A DNA stretch of 64,000 nucleotides from Flavobacterium sp. LC2016-12 (GTDB taxonomy: Bacteria > Bacteroidota > Bacteroidia > Flavobacteriales > Flavobacteriaceae), in NCBI RefSeq assembly GCF_015351595.1, contig NZ_JADKPT010000003.1, forward strand, positions 1 to 64,000, read 5' to 3'. The position numbers were made by a program, and so were the translations under genes. The notes below the pieces were generated by a model, which was given only the letters and a program-made list of their open reading frames with translations, searched no databases and had not been told where the DNA came from. Below are positions 9,708 through 19,097 of the stretch, in pieces; the stretch's first letter is position 1, and every line of letters starts with the position of its first letter.

Positions 9708-10316
9708 ATGAAATATATCTATTTTTTAATAACGCTTTTTTTAATTTCACTATTGGCTTCTGTCATTAATCCAAAAGAAGGATTTACTTGTTTTCTTGAA
9801 ATTATTCCAGCCATTATTGGTTTCCTCGTTTTAGCTTTTACTTTTAAAAAATTCCGCTTTACAAATTTCACTTATACACTGATCTTAATTCATTGTATTA
9901 TTCTATTTATTGGCGGGCATTATACTTATGCTGAAGTTCCATTCTTTGATTATATAAAAGAAATTTTCCATCAAAGCAGGAATAATTATGACAAAGTAGG
10001 ACATTTTGCTCAGGGATTGGTTCCGGCAATGATTATCAGGGAATTATTTATTCGAAAAGAAGTAATCAATAATAAAAGCTTTTTCAACTTCATTATTGTC
10101 AGCATTTGTCTGGCGATTAGTGCCGCTTATGAATTTATTGAATGGTTTGTTTCGCTGGCAACTGGTGAAGGTGGGGATTCATTTCTTGGAACACAAGGTT
10201 ATGTTTGGGATACGCAATCTGATATGTTGTTTGCAACTATTGGAGCAATTACAGCTTTGATCTTGTTTTCAAAAATTCAGGACAAGGAAATTCAGCAAAT
10301 AGATTTTGAAAACTAA
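9708..10316 (+). CDS. YjdF-like DUF2238 inner membrane protein
   Basis: A polytopic membrane protein of 202 aa similar to E. coli YjdF (DUF2238). The start MKYIYFLITL is chosen because the longer open frame starts before the terminator at 9622-9655. Five or so hydrophobic helices are present. The family hallmarks are GGHYTYAEVP, the polar stretch NNYDKVGHFAQG, AAYEFIEW, and the motif GYVWDTQSDMLFA with acidic residues near the membrane face. The function of the family is not established. It stands alone between two terminators, so it is probably monocistronic. Confidence 0.82.
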   Translation: MKYIYFLITLFLISLLASVINPKEGFTCFLEIIPAIIGFLVLAFTFKKFRFTNFTYTLILIHCIILFIGGHYTYAEVPFFDYIKEIFHQSRNNYDKVGHFAQGLVPAMIIRELFIRKEVINNKSFFNFIIVSICLAISAAYEFIEWFVSLATGEGGDSFLGTQGYVWDTQSDMLFATIGAITALILFSKIQDKEIQQIDFEN

Positions 10317-10334
10317 TTTGAAACTAGAAAATAA

Positions 10335-10368
10335 AAAAACGGCCCTCTGCTCAAGGAAGGCCGTTTTT
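10335..10368. terminator. Bidirectional terminator
   Basis: Ten-base arms AAAAACGGCC (10335-10344) and GGCCGTTTTT (10359-10368) form a perfect hairpin between two convergent genes. The A-run and T-run make it work in both directions. Confidence 0.88.
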
Positions 10369-10399
10369 ATACTAACTCAAACTAGATTTAAACAAACTG

Positions 10400-10771
10400 T
10401 TATTTTAAACTTTTCAAAATAGCAATTGCATCAGTTGCATTTGATATTTCTGCATATTTCAAAGCTGTATAACCTTTTTCGTTCTTATCATTTGGACGCG
10501 CTCCATTTTCTAATAAAATTTTCATAATCTCAACTTTATTGTATCGAGCTGCGATCATTAAAGGTGTCATGTCTTCAGATTGTTCATTTACATTTGCACC
10601 GTATGCAATAAATTTTCTTACTATTTCTACATCTCCTTTACTTATTGCTACATGCAATGGACCTGCAGAACTATTTAAAATTTCAAATTTTGGGTTCATG
10701 TGACCTGCTGCCATTGAAACATTGGCAAATGCTACTAGAGCTACTCCTAAGATAATTACTGATTTTTTCAT
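10400..10771 (-). CDS. Exported ankyrin-repeat protein
   Basis: A small 123-aa protein with a signal peptide (MKKSVIILGVALVAFANVSMA) followed by about three ankyrin repeats: GPLHVAISKGDVEIVRKFIA, TPLMIAARYNKVEIMKILLE and TALKYAEISNATDAIAILKS. Each shows the TPLHxAA-type turn and helix pair. Ankyrin repeats are protein-binding scaffolds; the partner is unknown. Similar periplasmic ankyrin proteins in other bacteria sit next to catalase genes, but no such neighbour is present here. It is monocistronic, converging on the YjdF-like gene at a shared terminator. Confidence 0.85.
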   Translation of the reverse strand: MKKSVIILGVALVAFANVSMAAGHMNPKFEILNSSAGPLHVAISKGDVEIVRKFIAYGANVNEQSEDMTPLMIAARYNKVEIMKILLENGARPNDKNEKGYTALKYAEISNATDAIAILKSLK

Positions 10772-11097
10772 GTTGATTGATTGTTAAATTGATTGATTAT
10801 TGATGATTTTTAAATTCTATGTAAATGTAATTCTATTTTTGTATTATGCATTGCCAAGTACCTTGTTTTAACTAATTCTTAACATTCATTTAATAATTAT
10901 CTAATAAACATATTTGAATGTTAATTTACCGTTTCATATATAGACGCTCATTTATTCAATATGTTACAGTTTGAATTAAAAAAAATATAAAAAATCTTAT
11001 AAAAAATTAAAATACCATAAAATCAATTCTTTACTTTTTTAACTTTACTATTAAATATTAGCGAAATAAACTAGTACTAACCTTAAAACCACCGATT
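10772..11097. other. 326-bp AT-rich spacer with a 10-bp dyad
   Basis: A divergent spacer between the ankyrin and SRPBCC genes. It contains tandem TTGATTGATT units near the ankyrin start, a perfect dyad TTAACATTCA/TGAATGTTAA (10879-10888 and 10915-10924) and a TAACTTTA box (11040-11047, one base off the -7 consensus) about 50 bases before the SRPBCC gene. No open frame worth calling. Confidence 0.5.
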
Positions 11098-11637
11098 ATG
11101 CTAATCATCAAAAGAATTTTACTTATTCTGATCTTAATTGTATCAGTTGTATTAATTACAGCTTATTTTATGCCCAAAGACTATGCTGTAGAAAGAGAAA
11201 TTACTATCAACAAACCATCTGATAGTGTTTTTAGTTATGTTAGATACCTGAAGAATCAAAACGATTTTAGTGTTTGGGCTAATATAGATCCCCAAATGAA
11301 GTTAACTTATAAAGGAACTGACGGATCTGTTGGTGCCATTTCTGCATGGGAAAGTAAGGTAAAAGATGTAGGAGTTGGTGAACAGGAAATTACTAAGGTA
11401 ACAGAAGGAAAACGTATTGACTTTGCTCTTCGTTTTAAGGAACCTATGAATGATACTGCGGTTGGTTTTATGTCTACAGAAGCCATCTCAGCAAATCAAA
11501 CAAAAGTAAAATGGGGAATCAACGGTGTTTTTCCCTATCCGATGAATATTATGATGCCCATGATGAAAATGGATGAAATGATTGGCAAAGATCTACAAAA
11601 GGGACTTGAGAATTTGAAAACTAAAATGGAGCAATAA
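11098..11637 (+). CDS. SRPBCC-family (polyketide cyclase-like) membrane-anchored protein
   Basis: A protein of 179 aa with one N-terminal membrane helix (residues 5-24), then an SRPBCC/START-like ligand-binding domain beginning at YAVEREITINKPSDSVFSYV. This is the typical opening of polyketide_cyc2 proteins, with strands followed by the long C-terminal helix. Such domains bind hydrophobic ligands; no catalytic residue can be assigned. It is monocistronic and ends at a strong bidirectional terminator shared with purC. Confidence 0.8.
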   Translation: MLIIKRILLILILIVSVVLITAYFMPKDYAVEREITINKPSDSVFSYVRYLKNQNDFSVWANIDPQMKLTYKGTDGSVGAISAWESKVKDVGVGEQEITKVTEGKRIDFALRFKEPMNDTAVGFMSTEAISANQTKVKWGINGVFPYPMNIMMPMMKMDEMIGKDLQKGLENLKTKMEQ

Positions 11638-11638
11638 A

Positions 11639-11676
11639 AATAGCCCCGGATTAAAATAATTTAATCCGGGGCTATT
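11639..11676. terminator. Strong bidirectional terminator
   Basis: Perfect 17-bp arms (11639-11655 and 11660-11676, core AGCCCCGGATT/AATCCGGGGCT) with a 4-nt loop lie between the convergent SRPBCC and purC genes. Confidence 0.9.
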
Positions 11677-11698
11677 CATATAAGTTTAAAACTAAAAA

Positions 11699-12655
11699 TT
11701 AAGCTTTAGTAGAAAGATATTCTAATACATTTTTATTAATACGCTGATCAATATTTGCAATATCAGCTTTAACAAATTTTTCTCCTAAAATATTCTCGTA
11801 TAATTCAATGTATCTCTCTGATACAGATTCGATATATTCATCTGTCATATCAGGAATTTGTTGTCCTTCCTGACCTTGAAAACCATTCTCGATCAACCAA
11901 CGACGTACAAACTCTTTTGACAATTGTTTTTGCTCCTCACCTTTTTCCTGTCTTTCCTGATATCCATCAGCATAAAAATAACGAGAAGAATCCGGAGTAT
12001 GGATTTCATCAATCAAAACAATTACGCCATCCTTCGTTTTTCCGAATTCATATTTTGTATCAACTAAAATCAAACCACGACTTGCAGCGATTTCAGTTCC
12101 TCTTTGAAATAAATCACGTGTATATTTTTCTAAAACAATATAATCTTCTTCAGAAACAATTCCTTTTGCTAATATATCCTCACGAGAAATATCCTCATCA
12201 TGAGAACCGTTATCAGCTTTTGTAGTCGGCGTAATAATTGGCTCTGGAAATTTATCATTTTCCTTTAGCCCTTCTGCCATAGTTACACCACAAATTTGTC
12301 TTTTCCCTGCAGCATACTCACGAGCGGCGTGTCCTGAAACATAACCACGAATTACCATTTCTACTTTGAATGGCTCGCATAAATGTCCAACAGCAACGTT
12401 TGGATCTGGTGTGGCAATCAACCAATTGGGAACAATATCTTCTGTTAACTCCATAAATCGGGTTGCAATCTGATTCAAAATTTGTCCTTTGTACGGAATC
12501 CCTTTTGGTAAAACCACATCAAAAGCTGAAAGTCTATCGGTTGCCACCATTACTAAAAGTTCGTCATTAATATTGTAAACTTCTCTAACTTTTCCGCGGT
12601 AAACTGATTTCTGATTCGGGAAATTAAAATTTGTTGTTGTAATTGTATTGCTCAT
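11699..12655 (-). CDS. purC: Phosphoribosylaminoimidazole-succinocarboxamide synthase (SAICAR synthase)
   Basis: This enzyme joins CAIR and aspartate with ATP in de novo purine synthesis. At 318 aa it belongs to the longer SAICAR synthase type. Family motifs seen: [11 protein letters not shown] near the N-terminus (ATP site), [28 protein letters not shown], and [13 protein letters not shown] with [14 protein letters not shown] (metal and substrate site). It is cytoplasmic and transcribed alone here. A good promoter lies at 12687-12717. Confidence 0.96.
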   Translation of the reverse strand: MSNTITTTNFNFPNQKSVYRGKVREVYNINDELLVMVATDRLSAFDVVLPKGIPYKGQILNQIATRFMELTEDIVPNWLIATPDPNVAVGHLCEPFKVEMVIRGYVSGHAAREYAAGKRQICGVTMAEGLKENDKFPEPIITPTTKADNGSHDEDISREDILAKGIVSEEDYIVLEKYTRDLFQRGTEIAASRGLILVDTKYEFGKTKDGVIVLIDEIHTPDSSRYFYADGYQERQEKGEEQKQLSKEFVRRWLIENGFQGQEGQQIPDMTDEYIESVSERYIELYENILGEKFVKADIANIDQRINKNVLEYLSTKA

Positions 12656-12686
12656 TATCCTAAGTTGTGTTGTTGTTTTATGAATG

Positions 12687-12717
12687 CAAATTTAAAACTA
12701 ATTAAAAGAGCAAACAA
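12687..12717 (-). promoter_or_regulatory. Promoter of purC
   Basis: On the minus strand a TTG (12715-12717) and a TAAATTTG box (12687-12694) are separated by 20 bases, matching the Bacteroidota -33/-7 layout. The predicted transcript start is about 25 bases before the purC ATG. Confidence 0.65.
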
Positions 12718-12729
12718 GAAAGTATCCAG

Positions 12730-12771
12730 TTTTCAGTCACAGTTTTCAGTTTTGATGCTTTGACTGAAAAC
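12730..12771 (-). terminator. Hairpin downstream of the S9 peptidase
   Basis: Arms GTTTTCAGTCA (12730-12740) and TGACTGAAAAC (12761-12771) pair perfectly over 11 bases. A second CAGTTTTCAGT unit lies in the loop, so alternative pairings are possible. It is placed to end the minus-strand S9 peptidase transcript. Confidence 0.5.
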
Positions 12772-12783
12772 CGTAACTGTAAA

Positions 12784-15132
12784 CTATTTTTTCAGAAGCG
12801 TTGAATTAAATAAGTTTAAGATTCTGCCGTATTCATCAATCCACGAATAGGTTTCTTTAAATCCGTGTGATTCTACAGGGAATGAAGCCAAAGTCCAATT
12901 CTTTTTCTCCAATTCTATAAAACGTTGAGACAAACGCACAACATCTTTATACTCAACATTATCATCAACCATTCCGTGGAGCATTACAAGGTTTCCTTTT
13001 AAGTTGTCCGCAAAATATATTGGTGAGCTTTTTTTATAAGCTTGCGGATCAGTTTCTGGAAAATTCAAAATGTTTCCCGTATATCCGTGGTTGTAATGTG
13101 CCCAATCTGTAACAGAACGCAACGCTGCACCCGAAGTAAATTCGCCTGGAGTTGTCAACATTCCCATTAAAGTAATAAATCCACCATATGAACCTCCATA
13201 TATTCCTACTCTATTGGCGTCAATACCATATTTTTCAACTAATAGTTTCTTTCCGTCGAGATGATCAGATAAATCTTTTCCTCCCATAAAACGATAAATT
13301 CCGGTTCTGAAATCTCTACCATAACCGTCACTTCCTCTATAATCGATATCTAAAACAGTATAACCTAAATCGGTCAATAAATTATGAAACATAAATTCCC
13401 TGTAATAATTGCTCCAGAAATTATGAGCATTTTGAAGATATCCTGCTCCGTGCACAAAAATTACAGCAGCTTTATTGGAAACTTCTGCTTTAGGCGTATA
13501 AATTCGTGCGTTAACAGGAGTTCCATCTTGCGCTTTAAATGTAATTACTTCAGGAGTTCTCCATTGATATTGTTTGAAAGCTTCTGTAGTTGAAGAAGAT
13601 ATTTGCTGTAAGGTAGTGTTCTTCTTATTATCAGCTAAATAAAAATCCCATGGAATATTTTTATAGGAATATCGAACTAATAGTGACTTTTCATCTGGTG
13701 AAAGTACTACTTCATGTGCTCCATCTTTAGTTAAAATGGGTTGTAAAACACCATCAGCAACAGCTAATTTGTAGAAATTTCTATTTCCGGGATGAGTTGT
13801 GTTTGTCGTTAAATAAAATGCTTTTTTATCTTTTGATAAAGTAACATCACGAACTTCCCAATTTCCCTTTGTCAGTTGTGTTTTCTTTTTAGATTTTACA
13901 TTATAAGTATACAAATGAGAATATCCTGTAACTTCAGATTGAAAATAAATAGTTTCCTGATCTGCTAAAAAACCAAGAGTTCCTGATTCAAAAGAATATC
14001 CCGGAATACCAGGCCCGCCTATCCAGGCTTCGTCATGCTGATATTCAATTTCTTCAAAAGTCCCTTTATCTAAATTTAAGTTTACCAACCATCTGTCCTT
14101 GTTGTCCTGGCTTCTGATTTCGACAATCGCTAATGAACCGTCTTCATTATAAACGGGAGCCTGAGGAACAATCAATTTGTCTTCTTTAGCTTTGTTTTTT
14201 AAATTATCATACAATTCATAATACTTTGGTGCATCCTGAATATGACTTAAAGTCGAAAAATTTAGGTAGTAAACTGAATCTTTTACAACAGAATAAATTC
14301 CAAATTTAGTTTTAACAAAATTGGCTGTAGAAACTTTCTCTTTTGTTTCCGGAGTTTGATTATAGCCGTCAGCAGTAATAAAAACTTCCATCGTTTCCTT
14401 TTTTATTTCCGGTTCCTCAACTAATAAAAAAGTAGCAAAATTTCCATTTGGATTCGGTTTCAGATTATAAAACTGGTCTTTACCATAAAAATACTCTTTG
14501 GCAAAATCAGATTTTACTGCTTTGCTTTTAGCAAGATTCCATTGTTTTTTTGCTTCCTTATCTTTAATAAATTGGAACAATTCTTTTTGTTGCGTGTTTA
14601 AAAAGTTCTCTTTTTCCGGTTTTGTTTCTTTTTTAATTCCTTTATTAAAGTTGGTTATTTGTAAAAGCGACCCGTCTTTAGTATTGTATTTAAAAATATT
14701 ATCATTTTGTTCAAAAAACAATACTCCACTTTGAGTTCCTAATTGCAAATTAGAAATTGGGGTAGATTGCTGAATTAATTTCTTTGAAGTTTTAGATTGA
14801 ATGGAATAGGAATACAAACTTCCTTTATCCAGATAATAAACAACATCTGATCCAGGTTTTGTTTTAAAATCCATTTGAGAAAAAGCTTCTTCTTTTGGAG
14901 AAACTAGCTCTGGTTTACTCATTCCTTTCTGCCAGAAGTAAGTACTTGTTCCTAATTCATTTTTCGGATTCCATTCAAAATAAACCTTTTTTCCGTCTAA
15001 AGACCAACGCCCGTTTGTTGGTTGATTTCCAATAAAAGATTCACCTTTCATTATTTCTTCTAATTTTAGGTTTTGGCTTTTTCCAGTAATTGAAAGAAAT
15101 AAAAAGGCAAGTATAAAAATGTTTTTTGTCAT
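12784..15132 (-). CDS. Prolyl oligopeptidase-family (S9) exported serine peptidase
   Basis: A secreted S9 peptidase, DPP-IV/prolyl-oligopeptidase fold, 782 aa. The signal peptide is MTKNIFILAFLFLSITGKSQ. Residues about 25-520 form a beta-propeller. The C-terminal alpha/beta hydrolase domain has the triad S648 (GGSYGG), D723 (HGMVDDNV) and H756 (SHGF). It would cleave short peptides in the periplasm, releasing dipeptides or cutting near proline; the exact specificity is not clear. A CAAAAATA box (15153-15160), the reverse of a -7 element, lies just upstream of the ATG, giving a very short leader. Monocistronic. Confidence 0.92.
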   Translation of the reverse strand: MTKNIFILAFLFLSITGKSQNLKLEEIMKGESFIGNQPTNGRWSLDGKKVYFEWNPKNELGTSTYFWQKGMSKPELVSPKEEAFSQMDFKTKPGSDVVYYLDKGSLYSYSIQSKTSKKLIQQSTPISNLQLGTQSGVLFFEQNDNIFKYNTKDGSLLQITNFNKGIKKETKPEKENFLNTQQKELFQFIKDKEAKKQWNLAKSKAVKSDFAKEYFYGKDQFYNLKPNPNGNFATFLLVEEPEIKKETMEVFITADGYNQTPETKEKVSTANFVKTKFGIYSVVKDSVYYLNFSTLSHIQDAPKYYELYDNLKNKAKEDKLIVPQAPVYNEDGSLAIVEIRSQDNKDRWLVNLNLDKGTFEEIEYQHDEAWIGGPGIPGYSFESGTLGFLADQETIYFQSEVTGYSHLYTYNVKSKKKTQLTKGNWEVRDVTLSKDKKAFYLTTNTTHPGNRNFYKLAVADGVLQPILTKDGAHEVVLSPDEKSLLVRYSYKNIPWDFYLADNKKNTTLQQISSSTTEAFKQYQWRTPEVITFKAQDGTPVNARIYTPKAEVSNKAAVIFVHGAGYLQNAHNFWSNYYREFMFHNLLTDLGYTVLDIDYRGSDGYGRDFRTGIYRFMGGKDLSDHLDGKKLLVEKYGIDANRVGIYGGSYGGFITLMGMLTTPGEFTSGAALRSVTDWAHYNHGYTGNILNFPETDPQAYKKSSPIYFADNLKGNLVMLHGMVDDNVEYKDVVRLSQRFIELEKKNWTLASFPVESHGFKETYSWIDEYGRILNLFNSTLLKK

Positions 15133-15236
15133 GGGGAGTTGTTTTGAGAAAACAAAAATACACTTTGAAAGTTATTAAAAAAATTGTTTTTCTTTATTGA
15201 TCTTCCGGTCTTAGATAGTACTTAATTAAAAAAGAA

Positions 15237-15262
15237 AATCCCTGAAAAAACTTTCAGGGATT
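15237..15262 (-). terminator. Terminator downstream of the DUF502 gene
   Basis: Perfect 11-bp arms AATCCCTGAAA (15237-15247) and TTTCAGGGATT (15252-15262) with a 4-nt loop sit 24 bases after the stop of the minus-strand DUF502 gene. Confidence 0.8.
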
Positions 15263-15285
15263 ACATATCTGTAGTTGTAAAAGAA

Positions 15286-15873
15286 TTATTTAAAATCTAA
15301 AATTCCTTTTCCTAATGATTTAATAGATGCGTCCAGATTTCCTAAAGTAGTGTCTGGCAGTTTCTTTATACTTGCTATGTTTACAACATAAATTTGCCCT
15401 TGGTCTTTAGCAGGTGCTGTTGGTACAAATACTACCGCATTTCCATCTTCATTTTCTTCAATTAAATGTGCAGGTTGCCAGTAATCACCTTGTTTTAATA
15501 AAATAGGCAAATCTGTTTTTGGCTTTTCAACTTTATGAGCTAATTTTTCTTCAGCTAATTTTTTATTCTTTTCATAACCAGGTAAGAAAACCATTAATTT
15601 ATCGTCAATCCATTCTGTAAATCTTTTCAAGAAAGAGAATTGCATTAAATAACCGCTAAAATAAATCAATAAAATCAGAAATAATCCTCCCAGAATATCA
15701 CTCCCTATTGGACCTAACACTTTATCTAAATGTAATATGTGAGATACTTTATCACCATACTTTCGAAAAAATCCCCAAACTTTCTCAAGTATCATAAAAA
15801 ACACAACCAGAGGTAATAAAAGGATAATTCCAGAAATACAATTTTTTTGAAGCTGAAGTAAAAATTTGTTCAT
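15286..15873 (-). CDS. DUF502 family membrane protein
   Basis: A protein of 195 aa with two membrane helices near the N-terminus (about residues 13-33 and 56-80) and a soluble C-terminal domain. Family hallmarks are the opening GIILLLPLVVFFMIL and the central GDYWQPAHLIEENEDGNAVVFVPTAP region. DUF502 proteins are widespread in bacteria and plants (the LIKE COV proteins); the molecular role is unknown. It is monocistronic, with its own terminator just downstream. Confidence 0.85.
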   Translation of the reverse strand: MNKFLLQLQKNCISGIILLLPLVVFFMILEKVWGFFRKYGDKVSHILHLDKVLGPIGSDILGGLFLILLIYFSGYLMQFSFLKRFTEWIDDKLMVFLPGYEKNKKLAEEKLAHKVEKPKTDLPILLKQGDYWQPAHLIEENEDGNAVVFVPTAPAKDQGQIYVVNIASIKKLPDTTLGNLDASIKSLGKGILDFK

Positions 15874-15992
15874 AATGCTAAAGATTAAGTTACTATCTTA
15901 TAAAAGGCCTATACCGAAATCTGGTAAATTTCCTATAAATTTATAAATTTAGCTTTAATCAACAACATGTTTTATCGGTAAATATTTAAAAA

Positions 15993-16823
15993 TTAACCAA
16001 TTACAAATTCTTTATCTAATATTTTTGAAGAAATATATCTAGCCACACCATCTTCGGCATTCGTTTTAATAACTTCTAAATTAGGTAAAGTTTCTTTTAG
16101 TAAAGCAGGAGCATTTCCCATAATTAGGCCTTTTCCTGATACAGACAACATTTGAACGTCATTGAAACCATCTCCAAAAGAAACTGCTTCTTCTAAAGTA
16201 AATCCTTCTTTTTCTAAAACTCTTTCAATGGCAACCGCTTTGTCTACAGCTTTATCCATAAATTCCAAACAAGTCGGCAAACTAAAAGCGTGATGTAGAT
16301 GTTCTGAAGAATTGGCCAAAATAGCATCTTTCAACTTTACTAATTTCTCATGATCATCGCAGGAGAAGAAAATTTTTATTGCACCAAAATCTTCCAATGT
16401 TTTATAATCTACTAATTCCGGGCGATATTTTAGTTCAGCTTGAAAAGCGTTTAATTTTTCATTTATTTTATTGGTTTGCCAAACATTTTCTTTGAATAAA
16501 ACTACCGTAATAGCAGGGTCAATATCAACATTTAAAGCATTTTTCACAACCTCACTGTCTAAGTTGAATGAAAAAAGTTCTTCTTTTTCCGGCGAATGAA
16601 TTCTCGCTCCGTTTGAACTCACTAAATAAACCGGAACTTCAAGTGTTTCAATAATAGCCATAGCATCAAGATGATGACGGCCTGTAGCAACAACGATAAG
16701 ATAATTTTGATTGTGAAGTTCCTGAAAAATGGATTTGGTATAATCTGAAATTTTGTGTTGAGGGTTGAGTAAAGTTCCGTCAAGGTCACTTACTACAACT
16801 TTTATATTTCTAAGCTTAGTCAT
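15993..16823 (-). CDS. Cof-type HAD-IIB phosphatase
   Basis: A haloacid dehalogenase-superfamily phosphatase, about 276 aa. Motif I is VSDLDGTLLNP (nucleophile Asp and acid Asp), motif II is VVATGRH, and motif IV is SFGDGFNDVQML with the metal-binding acids. The insert between motifs is the C2B cap of the Cof/YbjI group, which removes phosphate from sugar phosphates, FMN and similar substrates. The start MTKLRNIK is preferred over an ATG four codons upstream because the mapped promoter (16850-16880) would leave only a few bases of leader for the latter. The substrate is not predictable. Confidence 0.88.
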   Translation of the reverse strand: MTKLRNIKVVVSDLDGTLLNPQHKISDYTKSIFQELHNQNYLIVVATGRHHLDAMAIIETLEVPVYLVSSNGARIHSPEKEELFSFNLDSEVVKNALNVDIDPAITVVLFKENVWQTNKINEKLNAFQAELKYRPELVDYKTLEDFGAIKIFFSCDDHEKLVKLKDAILANSSEHLHHAFSLPTCLEFMDKAVDKAVAIERVLEKEGFTLEEAVSFGDGFNDVQMLSVSGKGLIMGNAPALLKETLPNLEVIKTNAEDGVARYISSKILDKEFVIG

Positions 16824-16849
16824 ATTAAAAATCAAGTATTTATATAATG

Positions 16850-16880
16850 CAAATTTACGGCTTTAGGCTCAGAAGAGCAA
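16850..16880 (-). promoter_or_regulatory. Promoter of the HAD phosphatase gene
   Basis: On the minus strand TTG (16878-16880) and TAAATTTG (16850-16857) are 20 bases apart, a full Bacteroidota-type -33/-7 promoter. Confidence 0.65.
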
Positions 16881-16962
16881 AGATTACAAAGCTTAAAAGC
16901 CCGAAAAGAGCGAAGTTTATTATTTATTTAACTATTTCGTTAAATATTGAATTATAAATAAT

Positions 16963-17325
16963 TTAAACTTTTATAATTCCCGATTTATATAAATTTAATG
17001 CTTTCTGAATAACCGTTTCAATTTGTTCCAATGGCAAATCTTCATTAGGATTAAACAACATAATTTTCATTCTCGAACGCGATTCCTGAAGTAAAAATGT
17101 TTCATCAAAATGTTTTCCTTCCACAATTCCGACGTAAGGTTGTTTGTGTTTTTTATGAATCCATAAATAGCAGAACATTTTTCCTTTGTAGCAAAAAAAG
17201 GGCATCCCGTATTTTAAAACATGAGTAATTTCTGGATCTTGTTTTAGAATAATTTCTCTTAATGCAAGAAATACGCCTTTTATGGGCTCTTCTTGTTTTA
17301 GATAGAAATCATCTAGTTGTTTCAT
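16963..17325 (-). CDS. DUF1801 domain-containing protein
   Basis: A small cytoplasmic protein of 120 aa with the DUF1801 (YdhG-like) pattern: an N-terminal helix pair with REIILKQDPEITHVLKYGMP, aromatic strands FFCYKGKMFCYLWI, and a C-terminal helix. The function of the family is not known. Its ATG overlaps the stop of the upstream lipoprotein gene by 4 bases (ATGA), so the two are translationally coupled. Confidence 0.82.
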   Translation of the reverse strand: MKQLDDFYLKQEEPIKGVFLALREIILKQDPEITHVLKYGMPFFCYKGKMFCYLWIHKKHKQPYVGIVEGKHFDETFLLQESRSRMKIMLFNPNEDLPLEQIETVIQKALNLYKSGIIKV

Positions 17326-17807
17326 TTTCTAATCTTTTGAGTTCTTGCGTACTTTATTTTCAAAGTATCAGGACAATTAGAGCTTGCTTTTAATTTGTAA
17401 ACTAGAGAATCATTTTTAATATAAAATATTTCTTTATCGAAAATTGCAAAAGAAGCATCAATTTTAGGATCAAAGTTAGGAATTGTCAAAAGATCTTTTC
17501 TTTTGTATTTTCCAACAGGAATGCATTCAATAAAAGGAAACATTCTATAACATGTATCACTACTTGTGCTATTTAACTCTATTGAATCTCCAATTATTTT
17601 CCACTTCCCTTTTGATAATACCCTCCAATCACAGCCAGCACTTCGATAAGAAAAAGAACTGTCTTTATTAATTTTAATTTTTGATCTACCAGGAACTATA
17701 TATTCTGTATCATACCATGTTCCAACAAATTTATTTACAGGAATTTCTGCTTTTTTGCAAGAGATCAAACATATCAAGAGTAAAAAAATAAATATTCTAA
17801 TTGTCAT
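17322..17807 (-). CDS. Hypothetical lipoprotein
   Basis: Not recognised. It is a 161-aa protein starting with a short hydrophobic signal and the lipobox LISC, with Cys about residue 17 as the lipidation site followed by KK. The body looks like a small beta-rich domain of the lipocalin-like type: FVGTWYDTEYIVPG near the start, then DSSFSYRSAGCDWRVLSKGKW. It contains several further cysteines that could form disulfides outside the cytoplasm. It is the first gene of a two-gene unit with DUF1801. Confidence 0.7.
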   Translation of the reverse strand: MTIRIFIFLLLICLISCKKAEIPVNKFVGTWYDTEYIVPGRSKIKINKDSSFSYRSAGCDWRVLSKGKWKIIGDSIELNSTSSDTCYRMFPFIECIPVGKYKRKDLLTIPNFDPKIDASFAIFDKEIFYIKNDSLVYKLKASSNCPDTLKIKYARTQKIRK

Positions 17808-17865
17808 TCGGAAGCTTATATTAAAATCTAATTTTCTAGTTTTCTAATTTTCTAATTCAAAAAAA

Positions 17866-17914
17866 ATATTCGTTTTCCACATTCCTATTAAAGATAATGT
17901 AGAAAACGAATATT
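17866..17914 (-). terminator. Terminator downstream of phoH
   Basis: Nineteen-base arms (17866-17884 and 17896-17914, core ATTCGTTTTC/GAAAACGAAT) with one mismatch form a long hairpin 50 bases after the phoH stop. Confidence 0.75.
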
Positions 17915-17963
17915 AATAAATGTCAAAACACATTTCACGATTTACATTTGACATTTTATAAAA

Positions 17964-18914
17964 TTAATCGTGATTTTCAATTTGTTTATAGGCATCAATT
18001 ACCTTTTTCACTAATCTGTGACGTACGATATCTTTGTCATCCAGATAAATAATTCCGATTCCGTCAACGTCTTTCAAAACCAAAATAGCTTCTTTAAGAC
18101 CAGAAATAGTTCTGCGTGGTAAATCGACCTGTCCAGGATCTCCCGTAATCATAAATTTGGCGTTTTTCCCCATACGGGTCAAAAACATTTTCATTTGTGA
18201 ATGGGTTGTATTCTGAGCTTCATCGAGAATTACAAAAGCATTATCAAGTGTGCGCCCACGCATAAATGCCAGCGGCGCAATCTGAATAATTCCTTTTAAA
18301 ATGTAATCTTCGAGTTTTTCGTTCGGAAGCATATCGCGTAAAGCATCATAAAGAGGTTGCATGTACGGATCTAGTTTTTCTTTCATATCGCCGGGTAAGA
18401 AACCAAGATTTTCTCCTGCTTCAACCGCTGGTCGGGTAAGTATGATCCTTTTAACTTCTTTGTCTTTAAGCGCTTTAACCGCCATTGCTACACCGGTATA
18501 AGTTTTACCGGTTCCGGCAGGACCAACAGCAAATACCATATCATTTTTTTTGATGGTATCTACCAGCAGTTGCTGGTTAGGCGTCATGGCCTTAATTATT
18601 TTACCTCCAACCCCATGAACTAATATTTTGTCATGATCGTATGATTTTTTTTCATCCTGACCATCACTCATAATTACGCGTTCAATTACATTATCATCAA
18701 TGTTGTTGTATCGGGTAAAATGCAGCATTAACCTTTGAAATCTTTTTTCGAATTCATCTAAAACTTCTTTTTCGCCAAATGCTTTTAAAGTCGTCCCTCT
18801 CGCTACTATTTTAAGCTTTGGGTAGTACTTTTTAATTATTTCAAGATGAGAGTCTTGAGCGCCCCAAAAGTCTTTTGGAGCGATGTCTATTAGCTCGATA
18901 ATTCTTTCGTTCAA
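17964..18914 (-). CDS. phoH: PhoH family ATPase
   Basis: A cytoplasmic P-loop ATPase of 316 aa, PhoH/YbeZ type. Walker A is GPAGTGKT (131-138) and Walker B is VILDEAQN, followed by the helicase-like sensor FMITGDPGQVDLP. The N-terminal 100 residues hold a KH-like RNA-binding region. YbeZ relatives work with the RNase YbeY in 16S rRNA maturation; ybeY is not in this window. It is the only gene in its unit and ends at a long hairpin. Confidence 0.92.
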   Translation of the reverse strand: MNERIIELIDIAPKDFWGAQDSHLEIIKKYYPKLKIVARGTTLKAFGEKEVLDEFEKRFQRLMLHFTRYNNIDDNVIERVIMSDGQDEKKSYDHDKILVHGVGGKIIKAMTPNQQLLVDTIKKNDMVFAVGPAGTGKTYTGVAMAVKALKDKEVKRIILTRPAVEAGENLGFLPGDMKEKLDPYMQPLYDALRDMLPNEKLEDYILKGIIQIAPLAFMRGRTLDNAFVILDEAQNTTHSQMKMFLTRMGKNAKFMITGDPGQVDLPRRTISGLKEAILVLKDVDGIGIIYLDDKDIVRHRLVKKVIDAYKQIENHD

Positions 18915-19097
18915 ATGAAGTAGTTTTAAATTAAAAATAAATCAGTTTTATAAATCGGTGGTTGTCGGGTATGTTCATATCTTTAAATGCAAATTGTCTT
19001 TTCTTTCTTTCAATTTGTATTTAGTATTATTAGATTTGCATTTCTCAAATTTAATGAAAATTAGATTTAAATACTACCAATAGTTATAAACAAAATT

